64,000 nucleotides of DNA from JADHOX01 sp038120515 (GCA_038120515.1 JAYOLW010000004.1:1-64000), one strand, 5' to 3'. Positions 1-10,009 are shown, numbered from the stretch's first letter. Numbers and translations: made by a program. The notes: generated by a model from the letters alone, not told the origin.

Positions 1-214
1 GACTAGAAACCGAACTAACACTTTCATCACCAACCTTCGTTCCTCCTGAAGCTTGTCGGTCAAAAGCGGCTACAGCGCTTGAATTTTGACGATCACTATG
101 ATCAGAACTTTCTGCTCTTGGCATTCTGCTTGATTGACCTGACGGATATCTTATAACAGGACTAGAAACCGAACTAACACTTTCATCACCAACCTTCGTT
201 CCTCCTGAAGCTTG
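1..214. repeat. 55-bp perfect direct repeat, two copies 159 bp apart
   Basis: Bases 1-55 and 160-214 are identical, beginning gactagaaaccgaacta and ending cctcctgaagcttg. The period is 159 bp, a multiple of three, so the reading frame of the host gene is kept and 53 residues are duplicated in its Ser-rich linker. More copies may lie to the left of the window. The repeat is intragenic; no transposase or terminal inverted repeats accompany it. Confidence 0.9.
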
Positions 215-781
215 ATATCTTACTTCTGGACTATAATATGAACTATTTGAACTGAAAGAATGACTCCTGTCATTTCCTGAAGACAAAACATTATAAAACT
301 CAGCTAAATTAAACCTTTTAATAAAAGCTAAAAATTGACCTACAGACTTTTTTGCTGGAATATTTTTAAAATCATAAACATTTGGTGGATTATTTAATTT
401 TGAATTTAAAATAATATTTGTGACTTCTTTTAAATAAGGTAAGCTTTTAACAAAAGGATCATTAAATTCAGAATTTTTCTGTATTTGGCTTTCAAGGAAA
501 GTTTTAAAACCGCATAATAATTTAACAAATTTAGCAAAGTCGTTAACTGAACAAAGCTCTGTTAAACTATCAAAATAACCTCGAAATTTTTGACAAGATT
601 GAGAACTATAGTTTTTAGCCTTTGCAAATCCTCTTGATTCAACACAACATTTTAAAATCTCTAACAAAAAGAAAGCTATATTTTGATCTCTAAAATACGA
701 TGTTAATTGGATTGAAAAACTCTCTAACTGGTTATTTTGCTCAAGATACAAAATAGAATGATTTTTATTTCTCCCACGCAT
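1..781 (-). CDS. Large hypothetical protein, N-terminal part (runs off the left edge)
   Basis: An open frame starts at ATG 781-779, preceded by an AAGAGTGAG stretch that can serve as ribosome binding site, and stays open to base 1, so the gene is partial. I do not recognise the product. The first ~165 residues look helical and carry several cysteines (e.g. LEILKCCVESRGF). They are followed by a Ser/Gly-rich, probably disordered stretch that contains a repeated unit (QASGGTKVGDESVSSVSS, twice, 53 residues apart). This helical N-terminus plus Ser-rich linker is the layout of the next two genes upstream in the same orientation. I infer that it is a third member of that family, but the diagnostic YLPR domain would lie outside the window. 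Confidence 0.7.
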   Translation of the reverse strand, partial: MRGRNKNHSILYLEQNNQLESFSIQLTSYFRDQNIAFFLLEILKCCVESRGFAKAKNYSSQSCQKFRGYFDSLTELCSVNDFAKFVKLLCGFKTFLESQIQKNSEFNDPFVKSLPYLKEVTNIILNSKLNNPPNVYDFKNIPAKKSVGQFLAFIKRFNLAEFYNVLSSGNDRSHSFSSNSSYYSPEVRYQASGGTKVGDESVSSVSSPVIRYPSGQSSRMPRAESSDHSDRQNSSAVAAFDRQASGGTKVGDESVSSVSS

Positions 782-858
782 CTCACTCTTATAAACATTT
801 TATTACATCAACTTGTTTATTAGCAAAGAAATAATACTTTGTCTATACTTATAAAAAC

Positions 859-3800
859 TTATCTAGATATAGATTGCTCTTCCTCTTTACTGGCAAGATC
901 TACAGAATATATGGAATTAACAAAGTCTTTAAAATTAGTTTTGTCGCCAGTATCTTGTGCATAAAATATTTTTAATTGATTTTGCCAAGATGTTACATAA
1001 TTAGAAAAACCTTGATTTCCTAAAAAAGATTCTAAAAAATCTTTATCTAAATCTCTCGATTCATCGTCAATCTGTTCACATAAATATTTAAAAACATGGT
1101 AGTGAGCTAGTGTAAATGAACCTTTTGAATAAAATATTTCAAGACAATTTGAAACAGCCTCATTCTTTATTGATTCGATTTTATCCTGAGATTCCTTAGC
1201 CAGTTTTGCTTTTTTAATTTTTTGATTAGAAGCAAAAATTCGCATCATCATTTCTCCAGATTCGTCTTTAATCTTAGTTTTTGGCTTTACTTGAGGCTGA
1301 TTTTGTTGGCCATCAAAAGATGAAGAAATTCCTTGGTGTGAACTTTGCTCCCTCAGTAAATTTTGACTAGAACCATCCTGTGTAACGATAGATGCTGAAG
1401 ATGAATGTTGTGGTTGCTGCTTAAAAACTTCATCTAAATAAGACGTTGTCTCTTGAGATTTTTGAATCGGCCTTAAATTAGCACGTGTTTTAGCCTCTTG
1501 TTGCAAATAGACCTTAAAAGAGGCATTCTCAATAATATTTCTTAAATTAGTTTGTTTAAAACCAGCACTTGAAGAAGAGCCTGAAGTCAAAACCTTAAAA
1601 GCTTGATCTAGAAATTTAACAAAAAATTGATTACTAATATTAGGGTTTTGATTTTTGTCTAAAAATTTGTTAATTATAAAATCAGTAAATTCTTGTCCTT
1701 GTAACTCTTTACCGGATAACTCATACATTAATTGTTGAATTTTTGTATCATCATCTACAGCTACGCTCACTTGTTCACTTTTTTGAGGAGAACGTACATT
1801 CAGACCATGAATTTCTGCAGCAGCGTCTGCAGACAGACTACTGGTCACCATTCTTTTTTTGCTTAATAAATCGGAATAAAGATTTTCATTACCTTTTACC
1901 AAATTTGCTAAACTATTTAGATAATCAGAAAAATCTAACCTTTCATTAGGATTTAGTAATGCTATACAAGGTATTATATCCTCAATTGCACCAAAATAAG
2001 TCGCTGCTTCAGGATTTTTGACAATATTACTAAATAGATCTCGTAAATTAGCAAATTGGTGATTTGGATACCGATTAATTGCTTTACTATATTTAATAAT
2101 TGTAGCTAAAAATAAATTTGCATATGATTGATCAACTTCGATCTCATTTACAACAATGATTTTAAATAATGAATTTTGTAACAAAAATATAAATGTCTTT
2201 TGCTCTTCTTCTGATAAACCTTCTAAAATGTCGTGAGATAATTCAAACAAATTTTCAACTGCCTTTATAAATGAAGGTTTATTTGTTTTAAAATCCTGTC
2301 CAGATTGTATAACTCTAATTAAATCGACATAGAGCTTTTTAACTAAACTATCAACTTTATGTTCTAAACCATCTTGCGGTCTAGATACATCTTCAGGAGT
2401 AGTGCTAGAAGATTGTGCAAGCTTTTTAACTAAACTATCAACTTTATGTTCTAAACCATCTTGCCCGCTATATACCACTTCAGGATTAGAGCTAGAATGA
2501 ATTGTACTTCTATCAACATCAAAAGATCTTTGAGAGGCAATATCAATTAATATATTTTCTTTAAATTTTAAAGATTCTTGTTTCTCTTGATCTTGCGTAA
2601 TATCATGCAATTCTTTAAGATAAGCAGTAAAACGAATTATATCTTCTAGCTTAAACAATTCAAAATTATACTCAAAACCTACCTCAGCAAAATAGTCTAC
2701 CGCATCTTCATTTATTAGAGCATCACTAAAAAGCTCGCGTAATTGAAAAAATTGTCCATGGCTATCTTTATAATAACTATAAATAGTTGTTATTAAAAAA
2801 AACGTAAAATTTGCATTTACAGAACCGTCATTTAAAACAAATTTATCAGATAATTGCTGTATAAATCTTTTCTGAAGTATTTGCTTCTCTTCTGATTGCA
2901 AGGTTAATTCAGTATTTTGATATTGTTGCAAAAAATCATCTAGATTAGTTTTAACTTCGAACAAATTATCTGAACTTAATATTGCCTCAATCCACCCTGA
3001 TATAAATTTTTCAGACTGTTCAGATATTTCCTGAAATTTTGTATATATTTTAGCCTTAGCTTGTAATGATTTAAAGTTCTCAGATATTTTTTGACAACAG
3101 TCACTTAAGAAATCTGTTGCTGTTATTTCTTGCTCTTCAAAATCTTGGACCAAAAATGATCGATTACCATCTAATTTTGGGTAATCATATTCCTGCATAA
3201 ATAATCGATCTATATCAGCAGGATGCGCAATGAACATCTCATCTTTAAAATAAAACTTACTAAGAAAATCTTGCCATAACTTCCGTTGAACATCTGCATT
3301 TAAACCTGAAAACAAGCTAAGTTCTGAAAATTTAGATAAAATATGTCCCTTAGTCGAACATTGATAAAGATTATTGAGTTCAATAAAAATTTCACTTAAT
3401 TGATTTAAAGCTTTTAAAAACTTACAACGATTAATTTTAACTATTTGTAACTGGTCTAAATCTTTTGATAATTGCTCATCATTTGGTTCGTAACCTTCAA
3501 CATACTCTGAATTATATAACAAATCTTTGCCGTGAGATAAGATAAAATTTACCAGCCATCTTCTTAATTCAGGAAATAATTTAGGATTTCTTGGTAAGTA
3601 AGCTAATTCTTCAAGGCGATATTCTATAAAATCCTTATGTGAAAAAGAATTCGAACCAGATCTAAGTGATTGAAGATGAAAGTGATATTTTCCATCTTCT
3701 TTATGGCAGATGACTGTACCTAAAGGAATATTTCTGAAACGACAATACTGTCTCAAGGAAGTTTCATCAAAAACATATTCTTTTTTTACAACTTTAATTA

Positions 3801-4950
3801 TAAAATCAGCAACCCTATTCAATAGTTTCTCACCAAGAGCATTATGAGAAACATCACTAGCAGTTGTATCAACAGTAACTACTGACTGTAAAGTTTCCTC
3901 CAATTGGAGTGGGTCTGAGTGTCTTATCGATCGATAATAGTTTGCCACATTTTGCTTTTGCTCTTGCGCATTGAAACCAGCCCTACCCCCCTGGTTTTTA
4001 AAAGACTTTTCTCTTTGTGCAACTAAACGAAAAAAGTTTTTTTCTTGTTCTGTCGCATTACGCACAAAATCAGAATGAGGCTGAGTATAACCACCAAAGC
4101 TACCACGTCTAGATATTGGTTTATAAGATTGCTTTTTTTGAGAACATTTTAAATCTGGAACTTGCAAACCATTTCGAATACCCCAAGAAACTGTTGGCTC
4201 CATATATCCTGGGATCGAACCATCTGAACTATTAGATCTATAATATACTTCTTTAGACGCTGCAGCTCCAGAACCCGATCCTTTATAAGATTTAGCTTCA
4301 AATCTTTGAGATAGACTCCCATTACTTCCAAAGCTAGTCCTTCTCGTAACCTGACCTAATAATCCATTTGAACTTCCTGAAGATCTTATGTGCAGAGCCC
4401 TCTCATCATATTTTCTCCCTGGCACAGTATTACTTTGTTCTGAATGTAGTGATCTATCACCTTGAGGACTTGAAGCTTTAGTTACATAGGCCCCTCTTCT
4501 TGAGCCACTGTTTAAATAATTATTATGACCAATAATTTGATTAAATGCTTTACGAAGTATTGGTTCAGCATATTCATTATTTTTGCCTTCACATCTATCA
4601 TATTTTTTAAGTGTAACATCATATTTTTGCTCTACAGTAGGTAATATAATTTGTCTTAAATACAAAATTGCTTTTGGAAAATTAAGATTAATATATTGCA
4701 ATGGAGTATTGGGTTTAAAAAACTCTTTAAAATTTATAATTTCTAAATAGTCTTCTATTGTCTCTGGTAGTTTTTCAAACTCTTCATGCGAAATATGTGA
4801 CTGTAACTCTTGATTTAAAGCAACAAGTATACTATAAATACCTATAATTTTGTCACTATTTTGTGTTGGACAACATGATTTTGCCAAAACTTTATTAAGT
4901 CCATCAGCAAATTTTATATATGGATCTTTGAACATATCCCCTGCTCTCAT
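859..4950 (-). CDS. Giant hypothetical protein (1363 aa) with Ser/Arg-rich linker and helical repeats
   Basis: I do not recognise this protein. Residues 1-145 look helical. Residues ~150-345 form a Ser/Gly/Arg/Gln-rich, probably disordered linker holding RRTSFGS (203-209) and RRGSFGG (281-287). Residues ~378-470 match the next gene upstream (EYRLEELAYLPR at 443-454 against EFQLEEGGYLPR there), so the two proteins are paralogous. The C-terminal half holds an internal duplication: QFFQLRELFSDALINEDAV (733-751) against QFANLRDLFSNIVKNPEAA (965-983), each followed by a YF pair, with a weaker third copy near 1131-1149. There is no signal peptide or membrane segment, and no catalytic motif was found. 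It probably belongs to one transcription unit with its neighbours behind parE. A role as secreted or host-directed effector is only a guess. Confidence 0.8.
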   Translation of the reverse strand: MRAGDMFKDPYIKFADGLNKVLAKSCCPTQNSDKIIGIYSILVALNQELQSHISHEEFEKLPETIEDYLEIINFKEFFKPNTPLQYINLNFPKAILYLRQIILPTVEQKYDVTLKKYDRCEGKNNEYAEPILRKAFNQIIGHNNYLNSGSRRGAYVTKASSPQGDRSLHSEQSNTVPGRKYDERALHIRSSGSSNGLLGQVTRRTSFGSNGSLSQRFEAKSYKGSGSGAAASKEVYYRSNSSDGSIPGYMEPTVSWGIRNGLQVPDLKCSQKKQSYKPISRRGSFGGYTQPHSDFVRNATEQEKNFFRLVAQREKSFKNQGGRAGFNAQEQKQNVANYYRSIRHSDPLQLEETLQSVVTVDTTASDVSHNALGEKLLNRVADFIIKVVKKEYVFDETSLRQYCRFRNIPLGTVICHKEDGKYHFHLQSLRSGSNSFSHKDFIEYRLEELAYLPRNPKLFPELRRWLVNFILSHGKDLLYNSEYVEGYEPNDEQLSKDLDQLQIVKINRCKFLKALNQLSEIFIELNNLYQCSTKGHILSKFSELSLFSGLNADVQRKLWQDFLSKFYFKDEMFIAHPADIDRLFMQEYDYPKLDGNRSFLVQDFEEQEITATDFLSDCCQKISENFKSLQAKAKIYTKFQEISEQSEKFISGWIEAILSSDNLFEVKTNLDDFLQQYQNTELTLQSEEKQILQKRFIQQLSDKFVLNDGSVNANFTFFLITTIYSYYKDSHGQFFQLRELFSDALINEDAVDYFAEVGFEYNFELFKLEDIIRFTAYLKELHDITQDQEKQESLKFKENILIDIASQRSFDVDRSTIHSSSNPEVVYSGQDGLEHKVDSLVKKLAQSSSTTPEDVSRPQDGLEHKVDSLVKKLYVDLIRVIQSGQDFKTNKPSFIKAVENLFELSHDILEGLSEEEQKTFIFLLQNSLFKIIVVNEIEVDQSYANLFLATIIKYSKAINRYPNHQFANLRDLFSNIVKNPEAATYFGAIEDIIPCIALLNPNERLDFSDYLNSLANLVKGNENLYSDLLSKKRMVTSSLSADAAAEIHGLNVRSPQKSEQVSVAVDDDTKIQQLMYELSGKELQGQEFTDFIINKFLDKNQNPNISNQFFVKFLDQAFKVLTSGSSSSAGFKQTNLRNIIENASFKVYLQQEAKTRANLRPIQKSQETTSYLDEVFKQQPQHSSSASIVTQDGSSQNLLREQSSHQGISSSFDGQQNQPQVKPKTKIKDESGEMMMRIFASNQKIKKAKLAKESQDKIESIKNEAVSNCLEIFYSKGSFTLAHYHVFKYLCEQIDDESRDLDKDFLESFLGNQGFSNYVTSWQNQLKIFYAQDTGDKTNFKDFVNSIYSVDLASKEEEQSISR
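2333..2463. repeat. 44-bp direct repeat inside the 1363-aa gene
   Basis: Bases 2333-2376 and 2420-2463 are identical (agctttttaactaaactatc... to ...aaaccatcttg), 87 bp apart and in frame. They encode QDGLEHKVDSLVKKL twice (residues ~830-844 and 859-873), separated by a Ser/Thr-rich spacer. The identity at DNA level points to a recent duplication. Confidence 0.9.
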
Positions 4951-5094
4951 AAAAATCTCTAATTTTCGCGATATTTTAATAAGTTTTAAGAGTTTTGTCT
5001 AGCAAAAATTGTTATAAAAGCCATATGGAGGCGATTTAGAAGCAAATAATTTTTAAATTATCAAGTAATTTTAAAGAGAAATTCTTATCTTGCG

Positions 5095-7863
5095 CTAAAA
5101 TCCTTTTGAAACCTTATCAGCTTCAATCTCTATACCAAGAAATGAAAGAGCTGTATAACTACCAGAAATATTCATACAACGAATTTGCTGTGTTTTTGAA
5201 CTAAAATAACTTTTTAATTCCGAAGAGTCTAAAATTTCAGTAGCTATAGCCTGATGATTTACCTGACCTTCATGTAAAAGCATCAAATGAATATTTTGCA
5301 GTAATTTTAAACTTTCTTGCAAATCTGAGTCTTTAGAAAAATATTTAGCACAATATTGCTGGCAAAATGTTTTGATATATTCTTGCTTATTACTTTCTAA
5401 ACAGTCATTCATTGCATTTAATGAATCTGCAAAAGACATCAGATTTTGGAGCGCATTTTGTTCTTCTTCCAAAAATTTACTGATATCACCAACATCCTCC
5501 GTTTCTGCAGTTACTCCTAGCCCTCCTTCACCACCTTCGCCTGTTTCTGCTAAAACATCTAATTTTGAAGCTAGTCCTGCTTTGCCTAAATCAGCTGCTC
5601 CAGCAATTTGAGACCTTAAAGCTGTAGAAGACAAATTTTGATATAATTCTGCATCACGCGCAATACCATTTAATGTACTAGAAGTTTTAATTAAATTAGC
5701 ATTTAAGCCTAATTTTTCTAAATATTGACTTAAATTTTCAATCGATTTCTGACTCCAATCATTCAAGCTAAAATCAGAAAAATCAGCGTCAGAGCAAACT
5801 TTTTCCGCATCAACTCCGAAAACCACAGTTTTTAAATCACTAATAAATGAACTTACCAATGATTGGTCAAGATTATATATCAAATTTGCTAAACTAGAAA
5901 GAACAAGAATGTTGAATTCTTTGTTTTTACATTTTTGTAAAACAAAGAATGAGTTAATTGCATTGACAAGCTTAGCTTTAACATTTTCATGATATTCAAA
6001 CTCTTTTTGTTCAACTAAAACATTCAAAATATCTTGACAGCCTAAAATCATTTTAGACAAATTCTGATATGTTTCTTCAAGATATTTAGGCTTGATAAGT
6101 TTATCAAACCAGACCTCTATTTGATGCTGAAAATATTGAAATTGTTTGTCTCTAAATTTTTGATTAATGGATTTAAGGTTTTTAGAAACCAAAACTAAAT
6201 AACTACTATCGTAAAAATATCCGATATCTGATATATTAATTTGAATTAATGGACGAGAACGATCCTCTTTATTTACTGACATAATAGCTATTATAGCATT
6301 AAGAACACCTTTTTCTTGCCTTGTAAACTCGCCATAAAAATCTTCAGCTAAAGCCAAATTACCATCACTATTTATTGATGCAAATTTATTTAAGAATATT
6401 TCTAAAAATCTTAGCTCTCTAGCAAAGCCATCCTTTTTAGAAATCAATTCTTTAAAAAATTCAATTTCATGATAAAAATTACCACCTGATTCTTTAAGCT
6501 GAAATTCCTCTGTTAAACAATAAAAAAACTCTTGAGTTTCTTCGTTAAAATCAAAATTTTTTAAAAACTCCCTTAATTGTTTTAATTTTTCATTATCTCT
6601 AGGCAAGTACCCTCCCTCCTCAAGCTGAAACTCTAAATAGTCGGATATAGCAGGAGACGCCTTAGATTGCTTCGCTTTAACAGAAGCATGATTAAACATT
6701 TGTGGCAAAAGGGTTGTTTGGGACTCAAGCAACCCTTTTGCCGCACAAGTAAAATCTCTTTTTGCTAAAAATTTATTATAATTATTTAAATCACATTTAA
6801 ATTCTTTATTCGTAAAACTTAAAATATGCCTAGCCACATCTTCATAAAAACTATCTAAAATAGCCATGGACATTGGTGCTTCATAACGAATAGATGATAT
6901 AGCACTAAGATCTAGATCATGACTTAAAATTGATTGATTAGCCTCATCATTTAGAGCTTTTATAAAAGCCTCACTAGGCAATTGGGCTAAATTTTCAGAA
7001 GTTAATTCAGAATTTGCATAACCTTGCCTTGAAGTCTTAGTTTTTCTGGTTGTTATAGAACTGTTTGAACCATTGCGCGCTTCTGGGCTTCTTCTCTGAA
7101 GGGCAAATGATGAAGTGCTTCTTGTTAATGTTGAACTTCTTAAACCATTACTCAGGTCTTGGCTTGTTTTTTTGTCTTGATTAATACTAGATAATTGTCT
7201 TTGCCTCCTATCAGATTCAGCTAAAGTTTCAACTGTACCAATACCTCTTTGATATGCTACACATGACTCTGGAGTTCTATGTTCAAGCTCACAAGGCAGG
7301 GCCTCTCCTCTATTACCTCCTGGCCCACTAAAAACTCTTCTATCAGTTGACTGAGATACCACCATAGATGTTGGCAAAACGCCATTTTTTGCTCTAGCTA
7401 TTTGTTCTGCAAATATAGTGTCTTTTTTGTAATCTGGAATTTTCTGAAACAAAGAAGGGATAAAATCAGGGGTAAAATCCGACTCAACAAATACACAAAC
7501 AATTTGATAAAAATAAAGCAACGAGATCAATTGTTTTTTACTAATCGAATCAATATCAAGCTTTTGCTCTAAAATAAAATAATCGAGTTTATTTTTTAGG
7601 ATGATCAACTCTTGGACAAAATTCAAATAATTTGGCCTTAGCTTAGAGTTTTTTTGATCGACTTGAATCTTTATATTTGCGAAATGACTTTTTAATTTGA
7701 ATATATCTGAAGTTTTATAGCTGCATTTACTTTGTTCATACTTAATAAAAGCATCAAGATTTGCAACAATTTCGCTTTTAATAAATTCTATATTTTTACT
7801 GCAGAAATTTTCAATCTCTGCTTTAAAGTTACCAACTCTTGTTCGAACTTGTAAAATATTCAT
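5095..7863 (-). CDS. Giant hypothetical protein (922 aa), paralogue of its downstream neighbour
   Basis: The product is unrecognised. Residues 1-150 are helical and Lys/Phe/Ile-rich. Residues ~165-290 form a Ser/Thr/Arg-rich linker (DRRVFSG, TRSTSSFALQRRSP, TRKTKTSRQ). Residues ~340-440 resemble residues 378-470 of the 1363-aa product of the next gene downstream; the clearest block is EFQLEEGGYLPR (411-422). The remainder is helical, interrupted near residues 750-790 by a Gly/Glu-rich hinge (GEGGEGGLG). The last ~100 residues again end a helical repeat with a SYF motif. No signal peptide, membrane helix or enzyme motif is seen. It starts 45 bases after the parE stop on the same strand, so co-transcription with parE is plausible. 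Confidence 0.8.
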   Translation of the reverse strand: MNILQVRTRVGNFKAEIENFCSKNIEFIKSEIVANLDAFIKYEQSKCSYKTSDIFKLKSHFANIKIQVDQKNSKLRPNYLNFVQELIILKNKLDYFILEQKLDIDSISKKQLISLLYFYQIVCVFVESDFTPDFIPSLFQKIPDYKKDTIFAEQIARAKNGVLPTSMVVSQSTDRRVFSGPGGNRGEALPCELEHRTPESCVAYQRGIGTVETLAESDRRQRQLSSINQDKKTSQDLSNGLRSSTLTRSTSSFALQRRSPEARNGSNSSITTRKTKTSRQGYANSELTSENLAQLPSEAFIKALNDEANQSILSHDLDLSAISSIRYEAPMSMAILDSFYEDVARHILSFTNKEFKCDLNNYNKFLAKRDFTCAAKGLLESQTTLLPQMFNHASVKAKQSKASPAISDYLEFQLEEGGYLPRDNEKLKQLREFLKNFDFNEETQEFFYCLTEEFQLKESGGNFYHEIEFFKELISKKDGFARELRFLEIFLNKFASINSDGNLALAEDFYGEFTRQEKGVLNAIIAIMSVNKEDRSRPLIQINISDIGYFYDSSYLVLVSKNLKSINQKFRDKQFQYFQHQIEVWFDKLIKPKYLEETYQNLSKMILGCQDILNVLVEQKEFEYHENVKAKLVNAINSFFVLQKCKNKEFNILVLSSLANLIYNLDQSLVSSFISDLKTVVFGVDAEKVCSDADFSDFSLNDWSQKSIENLSQYLEKLGLNANLIKTSSTLNGIARDAELYQNLSSTALRSQIAGAADLGKAGLASKLDVLAETGEGGEGGLGVTAETEDVGDISKFLEEEQNALQNLMSFADSLNAMNDCLESNKQEYIKTFCQQYCAKYFSKDSDLQESLKLLQNIHLMLLHEGQVNHQAIATEILDSSELKSYFSSKTQQIRCMNISGSYTALSFLGIEIEADKVSKGF

Positions 7864-7908
7864 AAGTCACATCTCGTTTTAACACTCCTTCACCACCAAA
7901 AAGTCTTT

Positions 7909-9885
7909 TTATATATTCACTTCACTATTAGACAATTTAAATGCATTCTCTTGAATGAATTTAAGCCTTAATTCTGGTTTTCTTCCCATTAATGATTCAA
8001 CCATCTTTTCTGCCTGCTGTCCTTCATCTTCAAGACATACTTTAAATAAACGTCGTTTTTTTGGATCCATTGTCGTTTCTTTTAATTGCTGAGGTGTCAT
8101 CTCACCCAAACCTTTAAATCTACCTAAATCGATGTTTTTCTTGGATTTAGCCTTAAGCTCAGCAACGATTTTATCACGATCAGCCTCTGAATTTGCATAA
8201 TGACTTTCTAAGCCATTGGAAATTCTAAATAATGGCGGATACGCAAGATATAAATGCGAATTTCTAATAAGATCAGGCATCTCCTTATAAAAGAATGTCA
8301 TAAGCAAAGATGCAATATGACTACCATCAACATCAGCATCCGTCATTATGATAACTTTCTCATATCTAAGCATAGATTCATCATAATGCGCACCATTCAT
8401 ACAACCAAGCGCAGTTAGCAAATCTTTAATTTCCTGATTTTTAAGAATTTTATCTTTAGTACTACTTGCAACATTTAAAATTTTACCCTTAAGAGGCAAT
8501 ATTGCTTGCGTTTCACGATTCCTTGCTTGTTTTGCTGAACCACCAGCTGAATCACCCTCTACTATAAATATCTCAGTACCAACTTTAGCATCAGAAGAAC
8601 AATCAGTAAGCTTACCAGGTAATCTTAATTTATGAGTTAGTGATTTTCGATTAACTTTAGCAAATTCATTTAATTTTAAACGATTTTCAGCTTTTGCCAC
8701 AAAAAATTCAATTAATTTATTTGCCGAATTCTGATTACTTATCAAAAAATGCTCAAAATGATCTTTGATAATATCATCAACCATTTTAGAAACTTCACGA
8801 TTAACTAGCTTTTCTTTTGTTTGACCATGAAATTGTGGTTCTTTAAAAAATAAAGAAATAATAACATAAGCAGATGAAGTAATATCATCAGCAGAAATCT
8901 GCTCCGACTTTTTAACACCAGATTTTTTAGCAAATTCTCTTACTGCCTTTAAAATACCAAGCTTAAAACCAGAAACATGAGTTCCTCCCTGCGGAGTAAC
9001 TATTGTATTACAAAAACTATCTATCCTATTAGCATCTGTTGGAAATGCCACACACCATTCAACCCTCCCTTTTGCTTGAGGTAAATCATGGGTTCCGTCA
9101 AAAAAATCAGCAATTACACAAGATTTTGTCTCTACATGGTCGGATATAAAATCAATTAAGCCATTTGGATAACATATTTCGTGACTTAATGGTATCTCAG
9201 GATCTTTTAAAACACCCTCTTCAATATCAAATTGGATTTTCACACCCTTATGTAAATATGCTTTAGATTTAACTAATTTTAAAATTCTCAATGGATCAAA
9301 TTTGATATTTTCTTCAAAAATCTCAAAATCAGGCTTGAAAATCACTTTTGTACCAGATTTTTTTGACTTAATTGGCTCTTTAGTCAAATCCTTAACTTTG
9401 TGACCTTTACTAAAAATCATAGAATATTGAAAACCATCGCGCTTTACCTCAACTTCAGTAAATTCTGATAATGCATTTACTACTGAAATACCAACACCAT
9501 GAAGACCACCTGCTGTTTGATAAGCTTTACCGCTAAATTTACCACCGGAATGAAGTGTTGTCAGAATAACTTCTAAAGCCGATTTATCAGGGTATTTAGG
9601 ATGTTTATCAACGGGTATACCACGACCATCATCAGAAATCTCAATGACATTATCAGCTTTAATGGCAATTGAAAGGTTAGAAGCATAGCCAGCAACTGCC
9701 TCATCCATAGCATTGTCAAATACTTCTGTGATCAAATGATGCATAGCGTTTACATCAGTACCACCTATATACATACCAGGTCTTTTCCTAACCGGCTCTA
9801 AACCTTCAAGAACTTCAATCGATTTTGCGTCATAATCTCTCTTTGGTCCTGAGTTTTTAGTTGCTATTTCGAATAAATCTTCCAT
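7909..9885 (-). CDS. parE: DNA topoisomerase IV subunit B
   Basis: This is the ATPase subunit of the type IIA topoisomerase that decatenates daughter chromosomes together with ParC. The GHKL ATPase motifs are in order: DNAMDEA near residue 57, DDGRGIP near 85 and GLHGVG near 127. The TOPRIM motifs follow (EGDSAGGSAKQARNR and MTDADVDGSHI), then the C-terminal GRFKGLGEMTPQQL block. At 658 residues it has ParE rather than GyrB length. I chose ATG 9885; a TTG four codons upstream (9897) is possible but has no better ribosome binding site. It is divergent from gshA. The giant-protein genes follow on the same strand. Confidence 0.93.
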   Translation of the reverse strand: MEDLFEIATKNSGPKRDYDAKSIEVLEGLEPVRKRPGMYIGGTDVNAMHHLITEVFDNAMDEAVAGYASNLSIAIKADNVIEISDDGRGIPVDKHPKYPDKSALEVILTTLHSGGKFSGKAYQTAGGLHGVGISVVNALSEFTEVEVKRDGFQYSMIFSKGHKVKDLTKEPIKSKKSGTKVIFKPDFEIFEENIKFDPLRILKLVKSKAYLHKGVKIQFDIEEGVLKDPEIPLSHEICYPNGLIDFISDHVETKSCVIADFFDGTHDLPQAKGRVEWCVAFPTDANRIDSFCNTIVTPQGGTHVSGFKLGILKAVREFAKKSGVKKSEQISADDITSSAYVIISLFFKEPQFHGQTKEKLVNREVSKMVDDIIKDHFEHFLISNQNSANKLIEFFVAKAENRLKLNEFAKVNRKSLTHKLRLPGKLTDCSSDAKVGTEIFIVEGDSAGGSAKQARNRETQAILPLKGKILNVASSTKDKILKNQEIKDLLTALGCMNGAHYDESMLRYEKVIIMTDADVDGSHIASLLMTFFYKEMPDLIRNSHLYLAYPPLFRISNGLESHYANSEADRDKIVAELKAKSKKNIDLGRFKGLGEMTPQQLKETTMDPKKRRLFKVCLEDEGQQAEKMVESLMGRKPELRLKFIQENAFKLSNSEVNI

Positions 9886-10009
9886 TGTTTCTGGCAAAAA
9901 GTTAAAATTAAACTCAAGCTTTGCATAATTTTAAAAAGCTAAAATTTTGGTAAATCCCAATTATGCAGGCACTTTGATACTAAATAATTACTTAAGTTGC
10001 AATTGCTTT

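Noticed and set aside
1..214. Direct repeat as a trace of a mobile element or CRISPR
   Set aside because: The copies are in frame inside a coding region, the spacer is not unique short DNA between many repeats, and no transposase or cas gene is near.
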